A stretch of DNA of 64,000 nucleotides from Silene conica (Eukaryota > Streptophyta > Magnoliopsida > Caryophyllales > Caryophyllaceae): assembly GCA_029255685.2 (NCBI GenBank), contig CM055320.2, positions 14,899,111 to 14,963,110 of the forward strand, given 5' to 3'. Shown piece after piece: positions 57,501-64,000 of this stretch; the first letter of the stretch is position 1; each line of letters begins with the position of its first letter. A program made the position numbers and the translations under genes. Below the pieces are notes generated by a model. The model worked only from the letters and a program-made list of their open reading frames with translations. It was not told where the DNA came from and made no database searches.

Positions 57501-58235
57501 TAAGGAATCACCACCTAAACCCTTCAATGCTATATGCACAGTGTTCGAGATCTCTTCATCCACATTTTCAGTGAATATGTCATCATCTTCTTCATCATCA
57601 AGATCCCCTTCACTCAAAACATCATCCGAATCTAACTCATCATTAGAATCTAACTCATCATCAGATTCATCACCATTACTCTCCTCACCTTCTTCAACTG
57701 TTTCCTTCCCTATATTTCCAGCTGCATTAAATGGGTTGTAGCTGTTGTTTTTGGTCCTTATAAAAGGTTTTTTTGGTCTCCAAGGGGTATTTATATGGTT
57801 GGCAGTACTCTAATTTAAAGAATCTTTGCTTGGACCACCAACTTCATTATTTTTCTTACTTTTATGTGTACTTTTTCTATTTGGTTGCTTTGTTGAAACT
57901 TCTTGAACTCCACAAGTTACATAAATATTTACAAACCTATTTGCATCCTTAGTTTCCATCAGCAAAGGTATGTCCTTGTCACTTTGAAGCCTCTTCTTAC
58001 CAGCAATTAAGCTTAATCCATGTCTCCTAAATCATAATTCCCCCACATCACCATAATTCAATTCATTTTTAACAATGTCAACCAAGTTAAAATAACAGAC
58101 CTCATCCATATCACATTTCATCAATAATGCCCCATTTATATACTCAGTTTTATATCTCTTGGTAACAAAATGACCACCATGATAAATCCTCAAATTAGCC
58201 TTATAATCGTTGTTTTCCATCCCAAATTCAACCAA
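54540..58235 (-). pseudogene. MURA-like Mutator transposase, decayed
   Basis: Reading on the minus strand: an N-terminal domain (MENNDYKANLRIYHGGHFV, about 58,218-58,032); an acidic Ser-rich region and the MuDR DNA-binding zinc segment (FPSVYTFRKALRYHVIENGY...CRHRCRCPW, about 57,330-57,190); the hAT insertion; the transposase core (FLAGCRPIIGVDGCHLKGP and TFMSDRQK, giving the first two catalytic Asp, 56,080-55,738); GT-AG introns at about 55,737 and 55,510; a SWIM finger (CDCCQ...ILCSHAYACI, about 55,000-54,940); and a CCHC knuckle (CGNCGQEGHNMKGC, about 54,690). A Gly/Ala-rich tail may extend to 53,740. Stop codons interrupt the frame (for example near 56,130), besides the hAT insertion, so it is inactive. 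Confidence 0.78.
56448..57172. mobile_element. GC-rich non-autonomous hAT element inside the MULE
   Basis: A 725-bp element with TAGGGATGTCAA / TTGACATCCCTA ends and a perfect 8-bp TSD, CCTTTACC (56,440-56,447 and 57,173-57,180), the hAT signature. Both ends are long GC-rich imperfect inverted repeats built from GGGGCGGG / CCCGCCCC words (about 56,460-56,600 and 56,965-57,160) around an AT-rich centre. It has no transposase. It lies between two coding stretches of the MULE transposase, so it is younger than the MULE. Confidence 0.85.
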
Positions 58236-58574
58236 AATACTGTAATAGAGATTAATAATTCAATCAAGAGCTCATTCAATCAATCGTATTACTTATACAA
58301 ACTACAATAAGAAGACCAAAAACTCATACAATTAATCGTTGCTTTGTAAATTCAAGTATATAAATTGAACGTGAATAAATCAATGTACAATTTTCAACTA
58401 TAAAAGGAAAAATATAGATACATACCGATAGCTTGATTATGTGAAAGTGACGATAAATAAGATGGGTGAAATGAAGGTAAATGAAAGTGACGAGGGGTTA
58501 GGGTAAATGAATAGGATGGAAGAGGGGAGGGGTTAAGGTAAAAGAAGGTTAAAACTAATAAAAACAAAATAAAA

Positions 58575-58756
58575 GAATAAAGCAACCCAAATTTTCACAC
58601 GTGTGAAACCAATAGTAAATAGAAATTGGCCTAAAAACGTTTTTTAGGTAGCTTTTAACAAAAAATTAAAATGAAAGGTAGTTTTTAACAAAAAAAAAAG
58701 TAAGGTAGTTGTTCACAAATGGACATCAATGTAAGGTAGTTTCTCACAAATTATCC
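58575..58756 (-). repeat. MULE right terminal inverted repeat
   Basis: Inverse of the left end, containing the same GGTAGTTTTTAAC units and the CACACGTGTGA core. Confidence 0.8.
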
Positions 58757-58779
58757 TAATTAATATTAATTTTGGTAAT

Positions 58780-59160
58780 TACCATCCTTGTCAAGATCCT
58801 TCTCAAATGCAACCGTCTTATCCATTCTCATATAATTATGCTAATTATAATCCTAATCATACTTATTCCCAACCAATTAGGCCTATTGCTACTTCATTTT
58901 TCCCATATATGCAACCCGTTCATCAAACAATAGATCCCTCACAAACTCCAGCACTCCACCAAGTAACCATAATTCAAATGATATTGAAGTGGAAGTTGAT
59001 ATTGGTAATGAAAGAACACCCACTTCAAATACTGGTAGATCTACTCCATGGCACGTACTAGAAGATGAATCCCTTATTTCATCATTTATGAAGATTTCAG
59101 AAGATAGTATAGTTGGCACCGACCAAGCGAAAGAAACACTTTGAATTAAGGTTAAATCGT
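58780..59160 (+). pseudogene. PIF/Harbinger ORF1 (Myb/SANT-like) remnant
   Basis: A Tyr/Pro/Asn-rich stretch (QPSYPFSYNYANYNPNHTYS) is followed, with a frame change, by STPWHVLEDESLISSFMKIS, the 'W..eDe.Li..wl..s.D' opening of the trihelix/Myb-like ORF1 protein that accompanies plant Harbinger transposases. The rest is decayed (a stop near 59,142). Its start abuts the MULE right end. The partner protein normally carries the transposase into the nucleus. Confidence 0.6.
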
Positions 59161-59330
59161 TTTCTGATGAGGCCCAACAAGTCAATCATGGTGTCTTGAA
59201 AAAACGAACTCGTGCTATGCTTGATGGCCGATTTCGAAGGATTTCAACATCTGTCATGAAATGGAGTGCATGCATGGAAGCGGCCACTAAGAGGAAAAAT
59301 ATCTATTTAATCGTTTTAGTTAAGTTATGA

Positions 59331-59668
59331 TTTAATTGTTGTATGTTTTAATTGTTGCAAGTTTTTTCTTTGTTATTTGTTACTATTAATGAATAAAAGA
59401 TATCTATTTAATATATTTATCTGACAAAATCTTATCTATTAACTTATCTAATCTTTTATCCTTATCTTTTATCTCTTACATACATGCAATCTTATTCAAC
59501 GGCCAAGATTAATAGCTGAGATATCATTATCCAATCTGTTATCCTTATCTGTCTCTTAAACACAATCTTATCCAACGGGCAAGATTAAATAACTGAGATA
59601 TCGATCCAACGGCTAGAAAAGGAAAATATCATCAATAAATAGAACAATACTTCAACACTTACTATTAT
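59331..59668. other. AT-rich spacer between Harbinger ORFs
   Basis: Contains an internal direct repeat ('CTTATCCAACGGGCAAGATTA'-type passage at about 59,480-59,530 and 59,555-59,605). No gene. Confidence 0.45.
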
Positions 59669-61116
59669 TTGAATATGAATTCTAATAATTTTAATAATAT
59701 GAATTTAGATAATTTTTATTATATGAATTCAAATAACTATAATAATGTAGAACATAGTATGGATCCTAAAAATTTTAATAATATAAATTTAGATAATTAT
59801 GATGATTTTAATTCCTCCTTGTCTTCAAATTATTCATCGGATGAGCGTTTTAAAAGACGTTCAGACGAAAGAAGACATCAAAGAAATATTATGGTTAATC
59901 AAATTTTACAATCACAAAATTAACCACCTCAAATTCAAATCCTCGACGAAAAAGAAGGTATATTGAGAGAAATTAGAAAGACGGTCATCAATGATTATAC
60001 AACGACTACTTCGCTCATAACCCAGTGTACACAGATAAGATGTTTTGACGCAAAATTCGGATGCGTAGAAATTTGTTTATGAGAGTGGTTAATGGTGTTA
60101 AAGCCGCTAATGATTACTTTGAAGATGGCCCTGATGCAACTGGTAGGGACAGTTTCGCTTCGTTGCAGAAATGTGCTATGGCAATTAGAATGTTTGCTTA
60201 TGGAGACTCCGCCGACAGGATCTACGAGTACTTAAGAGTTGGTGAATCAACCGCACGAGAGTGTTTCCAATATTTTACTGATGCAATCATTTCTCACTTT
60301 GGAAATGAATACTTAAGGATTTCAACCGTAGAAGATACTCAAAGGTTACTTCAAATCGGGCCATATAGAGGTTTTCCAGGAATGTTGGGGAGCATACACT
60401 GTATGCATTGGAAATGGAAGAACTGCCCAAAAGCTTGGCAAAGACACTTTCAAGGGCGTAATTCAAGTCCGACTTTAATTCTGGAAGCTATTGCCTCCCA
60501 AGATCTATGGATTTGGCATTCCTACTTTGGTACTCCAGGTTCGGTAAATGATTTAAATGTTTACATCGTTCTCCAGTTTTTGATGCTTTATTACACGGGT
60601 ATGTGCCACACGGTAATTATATGGTAAATGACAATCAATATGATTGTGGCTATTATTTAACGGATGGTATTTACCCAAAATGGACTACGTTCATTCAATC
60701 GGTAAGACTTCCTCGAACACCCAAAGATAGGTTATTTGCAACTAAACAGAAAAGTGTTAAAAATGATGTTGAACGTGCTTTTGGCGTATTTACAAGCTCG
60801 ATTTGCAGTTATACGTAACCCAACACGTTATTGGAGTAAAGAATTTCTTCATAAAGTAATGACATCTTGCATCATATTGCATAATATGATTGTTGAAGAT
60901 GAGCGGGAGTCATACATCGGTTATGACAATATAGAAAAGTACATTGAAAATCACAACGAAGACGAAGAACTTAGTGTTGATGCTCCCGCATATGAAACAA
61001 GATATATTGAAGATATACATCAATTTGTGGCAAATACAAATGTTATGCAAGACCCAAGAAGGCATCAAGCTTTTAAAAACGACTTAATTGAACATATTTG
61101 GCAACAATTTGGTTAA
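59669..61116 (+). pseudogene. PIF/Harbinger transposase (HARBI1-like), decayed
   Basis: It begins with an Asn-rich leader (59,669-59,923, ending in a stop), then from 60,061 the conserved helical region (DSFASLQKCAMAIRMFAYGD, ADRIYEYLRVGESTA) and the DDE core. The motif GFPGMLGSIHCMHWKWKNCP has His where the first catalytic Asp (GSIDCMHW) is expected. The second Asp survives in GSVNDLNV and the Glu in NDVERAFG. Frame changes lie near 60,600 and 60,790, and the C-terminus (ARFAVIRNPTRYWSKEFLHK...) runs to 61,116. It is a dead transposase, homologous to plant nuclease HARBI1 proteins. Element ends were not found. Confidence 0.8.
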
Positions 61117-61290
61117 TTAAGTTATTAGTTTGTAGTCAATGTAATTGTCATATGTTTTAATTGTATTTTTTTATTAGTTGTTTATTATTAATGAATGCAA
61201 TCTTTTTTATTTGTTGTTTATTATTTGTTGTTTTTAATTAGTTTTTTTTTAATTCTTATCTCTTAAATGTAATCTTAACCTTATCCTTAT

Positions 61291-62029
61291 CTATAAAAAT
61301 GTGTGAAAATTTTCAAATTTATCTTAATTTATATGCAAAAGAATCGTTAAAAATAAAGAATTTTGAATTTACAATAATATCAATAAAAATAATAAATTAC
61401 AAAACATAAAATTATATATGATTAAGAATAATTATAATGAGATAAAAATAAATATAAGTATGAGATAGTGGAATGTTGATGTGGATATTGTCGGGTATAT
61501 TAAGTAAGAAAGAGAAGAAAAGTTGAGTATTTGTTTATGTGAGCTTTTTTTGAAGTATTTTTGTGAATTTTGGTGGTGAGTGGAAAAGTGAGGTGGATGG
61601 TGAGTTGGAGAGAGAAAAGGTGAAAAAGTGTAGGGTGAAAATCGGTGAGAAATTCACTGATGCGAATTTACCATCCGCATCAGTGAATTTCTCACTGATT
61701 TTCACCCTACACTTTTTCGCCTTTTCTCTCTCAAACTCACCATCCCCTCACATTTCCACTCACCACCAAAATTCACCAAAATACATGAAAATAACACCCA
61801 CGTCGACAAATACTCAATTTTATTTTATTTCATACTTTATTATAGCCCACAATATTCACATCAACGTTTCACTTTCTCATACTTATATTTATTAGTAATT
61901 ATATAAGTTTTTGGATTTTTGTAATTTATTATTTTTATTGATATTATTGTAAATTCGAATTTATTTATTTTTAACGATTATTTTGCATATAAATTAAGAT
62001 AAATTTGTAATTTTCACACGTTTTTATGG
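61291..62029. repeat. ~740-bp near-perfect palindrome (foldback)
   Basis: The two arms (about 61,291-61,663 and 61,675-62,029) are inverted copies around the short centre GAATTTACCAT. The inner ~110 bp of each arm (from GAATTTTGGTGG to ATTCACTGATGCG) pair almost without mismatch; outer parts differ at more positions. No protein is predicted. It could be a foldback MITE or a hairpin-RNA locus. Confidence 0.85.
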
Positions 62030-62204
62030 TTTATCTTACTGTCTTTAATCTTGAGATTTTTTTTATTTTATCTCGTTTTGTATTTTAACAAACACGGATA
62101 TAATCTTATTTTAAATAAAGATATGGAAGTACATTACAATAACAAAATTAGAACCAAGTAAAACGTAATACATAGTTAACATAATAATAAACGTTTACAA
62201 AATA
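62030..62204. other. AT-rich stretch
   Basis: Nothing recognised. Confidence 0.4.
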
Positions 62205-62817
62205 CTAGTTGTTGTACGGCGCTTCGCGCACCGTACCCCAAGTTAGTGTCACTCGTCTATTGAAATTAGTATCGGTTCATGTATTTCGTAATGTTGTCTA
62301 TTGGCTCTACTTGACTATCTCACCGCTGATAATTACGAACATTATCTATAACATTAAAGAGGCATAAGTTTTACCATTAATGGAAAATAGAGGAAGGGCT
62401 AAGAAAGTACTACGTATATAGCAATACTTTGGTTCTGTTGAAATTTTTCATAGGGTTGGAAATTAGCTCGTATGTAATATTTGAAGGTGTTACCTAATAA
62501 CTCCTTACAAATTAGCCAAATTTATGACATATATTTGCAAGCGAGCCACAATATGCGGCAACAGACGTGAATAGTAGACGGAATGCTATTAAGGCCTTAT
62601 TCGTGTATTGGCCGAGGAAGAAATTGAAGGCGGTGTTTTAACAAAGCAAGTCCGTCCATACCAATGTAGAACTTTACATGTTAACTCAAATCACCTAATT
62701 ACCTCCTTTAATTGTAAGATGTAACCATACTTGGTCAGCTGATGTGATTAGTCTTTCAAGTCCAAAGTTATTGCTTTTGCCGCAACTGATCTCAATGCTG
62801 AACAAATATATCACATG
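62205..62817 (-). mobile_element. Probable Helitron 3' end (extent uncertain)
   Basis: On the minus strand, a GC-rich hairpin (GTACG-GT-GCGC-GAA-GCGC-CGTAC, about 62,215-62,238) is followed after a few bases by CTAG and then T. This is the Helitron 3' terminus rule (hairpin, CTRR, insertion before T). The 5' TC end was not located; the right limit given is only where the next element begins. No Rep/helicase is seen. Confidence 0.4.
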
Positions 62818-62937
62818 TAAGGCATTATTTCCAGCTCGTTTCAGTTCAACTCAACTCCATTCAGTTCAGTTCAGTTTAGTTCAATTCAAATAACTCAATT
62901 CAGTTTAGCTCAACCCAACTTTATTAAGTTCAGCCAC

Positions 62938-62972
62938 ATTATATTATTATTATTATTATTATTATTTTTTAT
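62938..62972. repeat. (ATT)n tail/target tract of the LINE-like element
   Basis: TATTATTATTATT runs directly against the A-rich 3' end. Another (ATT)n run at about 63,973-63,987 lies on the other side of the ORF. Confidence 0.7.
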
Positions 62973-63034
62973 TTTTATTTTTTTTCGGAAAAGGATACGC
63001 GCAGCTATCATATAAATAAGAACAAAATAAGAGT

Positions 63035-63910
63035 TTACATAAAATTGGTGGGCAGTCGAGATTCAATCTGAGCTCCCACCCCCTTAGCTACAGCAAAGCT
63101 AAGCCTAGTAAAAATGTACGCAGTCATCCGCGCCCCTGCATCCTGAGATACAGAGTATTTCTGAATCCGCTTCAGCAAGGCAACATCATCCGAACCCAGC
63201 TCCCCAAGCGAAGAGAAAGAGAAAGGAAGGAAACCATAACCTGCACCCTCACAACGATCCCTGTACTTAGCACACTTGCGCTGAGCCGCATCAGCAACAA
63301 CCCGACCAGGTACAAAATCGGTCATCCCAGTCTGAGTCAGAGGGGAGGACCCAGTCAAATCAATACACACATCACGCCCCCTGTCCCACGAATAAAGAAG
63401 CAAATCCGCAGGGCGAAGAGTGTCGCCATGTCCATCGACCAAACCAATGTCAACCTCCTTACCCGCCGAAATCCCAGACCTATAGCAGATGTCCAATAGA
63501 GTATCCCTGACAAGGTTATGACGATGCTTAACCCCAACAGTACCAGCACAAGAGACAGCGTGATCCCCAAAAACATCCTCAGCAAAAACCCGAGAGCAAG
63601 CAGAGCAAGGCCCCGGTACCAAGAAAAGTGGAACACCTAGCCTATACCCAAGCACACAACGGTAGGTCCTGCTGTTCATAGTCTGACCCAACCCAGAGAT
63701 AGGAACTGCTCTCAACCAATCAGAAAAGTGAGCCCCATGCTGAGATTTCCACAAAGCAACCTGATTCGGGGACAAGGAGAAAACCGACTCCGAAGAAGCA
63801 GCAACCGTCGAGAAATAAATATCTGCCAATTTCTTCATAAGTTTGGGGGCAGCAATTTCGCTAGGGTTACCAAGATAATCAGAACCGGTCGTCTCCGAGA
63901 AGACCCGCAA
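63035..63910 (-). CDS. C-terminal part of a LINE-like ORF with zinc finger and restriction-like endonuclease motifs
   Basis: The minus-strand frame is 291 residues long; the true N-terminus, with any reverse transcriptase, would lie further right. In order it shows an RLGVPLF segment, a Cys/His cluster (CSACSRVFAEDVFGDHAVSC, C-x2-C...H-x3-C), KHRHN, then E-V-D-I, LRPADLLLYSW and DVCIDLT, and a conserved tail ending LPTNFM. The spacing CCHC - RHN - (R/K)P(A)D - D matches the restriction-like endonuclease C-terminus of R2/R4-type LINEs. I know this family as a common plant reverse-transcriptase-linked protein; the nuclease assignment is inference. A short 3' UTR, an A-rich tract and an (AAT)n tail follow (63,034-62,938), a LINE-like 3' end. 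Confidence 0.55.
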   Translation of the reverse strand: MRVFSETTGSDYLGNPSEIAAPKLMKKLADIYFSTVAASSESVFSLSPNQVALWKSQHGAHFSDWLRAVPISGLGQTMNSRTYRCVLGYRLGVPLFLVPGPCSACSRVFAEDVFGDHAVSCAGTVGVKHRHNLVRDTLLDICYRSGISAGKEVDIGLVDGHGDTLRPADLLLYSWDRGRDVCIDLTGSSPLTQTGMTDFVPGRVVADAAQRKCAKYRDRCEGAGYGFLPFSFSSLGELGSDDVALLKRIQKYSVSQDAGARMTAYIFTRLSFAVAKGVGAQIESRLPTNFM

Positions 63911-64000
63911 GGCATCGGTGAAAGAAAGGTCAGGGTCAATGATACCAGAAGGCCGAGATAAATTCTGCCAATTATTATTATTATTATAACGTAGGACTTT

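Larger units (their letters stand above)
52900..58756 (-). mobile_element. Mutator-like element (MULE) with ~180-bp TIRs
   Basis: The left end GGATAATTTGTGAGAAATTA (52,900) and the right end (inverse of TTTCTCACAAATTATCC, 58,756) begin inverted repeats that stay alignable for about 180 bp, both reaching a CACACGTGTGA core (about 53,047 and 58,593). Between them lies a minus-strand MURA-type transposase gene. TIRs of this length with a SWIM-finger transposase define MuDR-like MULEs. A 9-bp target duplication is not evident. A hAT element at 56,448-57,172 splits the gene. Confidence 0.82.
62821..64000. mobile_element. Second PIF/Harbinger-type TIR element, running off the window
   Basis: TAA target bases (62,818-62,820) precede GGCATTATTTCCAGCTCGTTTC, then TCAGTT-type units and the passage CTTTATTAAGTTCAGCC-ACATTA, which also occurs in the element at 43,843 (about 44,009-44,036). 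The (ATT)n that follows holds a LINE-like ORF. The right TIR is outside the window. Confidence 0.65.

Noticed and set aside
61563-61895. 110-codon frame
   Set aside because: It spans the centre of the palindrome, so it encodes a sequence and its own inverse; no sign of a real protein.

Overview
The window is nuclear DNA of a flowering plant, almost certainly a eudicot. It has a KIX-domain gene of the land-plant type with GT-AG introns, a phytocyanin gene, and plant lineages of Copia, Gypsy, Mutator, CACTA, hAT and PIF/Harbinger elements. Caryophyllales is my guess from the general look of the repeats, with low confidence. Roughly 42 kb of the left side is nested LTR retrotransposons. Host genes occupy only about 45.8-50.8 kb. 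The rest of the right side is DNA transposons.

Left side (1-42,433), outermost to innermost. An old internally reduced Copia element ('Copia-E') survives as 34,498-34,871 plus a 3' LTR at 41,753-42,433. It was entered twice: by an Ivana/Oryco-like Copia element ('Copia-C', 26,099-34,497, plus strand) and by a SIRE/Maximus-like Copia element ('SIRE-D', 34,872-41,704, minus strand, TSD CAATG). Copia-C's 5' LTR was entered by a short-interior Gypsy element with ~2.9-kb LTRs ('Gypsy-G', minus strand, 8,738-26,098 in this window). One Gypsy LTR was then entered by a second SIRE-like element ('SIRE-A', 1-8,737, minus strand, left end outside the window). The other was entered by a gag-only Copia element ('Copia-B', 12,407-23,688, plus strand, TSD GAAAG). 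Copia-B's 3' LTR was in turn entered by a CACTA element carrying what look like host exons (20,097-22,826). LTR divergence counted by eye follows the nesting order: Copia-C about 1.3%, Gypsy-G about 1.0%, Copia-B about 0.65%. The Gypsy LTR holds two tandem arrays of hairpin-forming units, one of which shows compensatory base changes.

Middle (43.8-50.9 kb). A PIF/Harbinger-type TIR element (43,843-45,378, TSD TAA) with a LINE-like fragment inside it lies about 0.4 kb upstream of a four-exon gene for a KIX8/KIX9-like transcriptional adaptor (45,769-49,069, plus). That gene carries an EAR motif, and two MITEs sit in its first intron. A two-exon phytocyanin (uclacyanin-like) gene (49,873-50,754, minus) converges on it.

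Right side (52.9-64.0 kb). A Mutator-like element with ~180-bp terminal inverted repeats (52,900-58,756) encodes a decayed MURA-type transposase and is itself split by a 725-bp GC-rich hAT element with a perfect 8-bp TSD. Next come a decayed PIF/Harbinger coding region (about 58,780-61,116), a ~740-bp near-perfect palindrome, a probable Helitron 3' end, and at the right edge a second copy of the PIF/Harbinger-type TIR element. That copy carries a longer LINE-like ORF whose C-terminus resembles the restriction-like endonuclease end of R2/R4-type LINEs. Both LINE fragments sit in the same (ATT)n tract of the TIR element.
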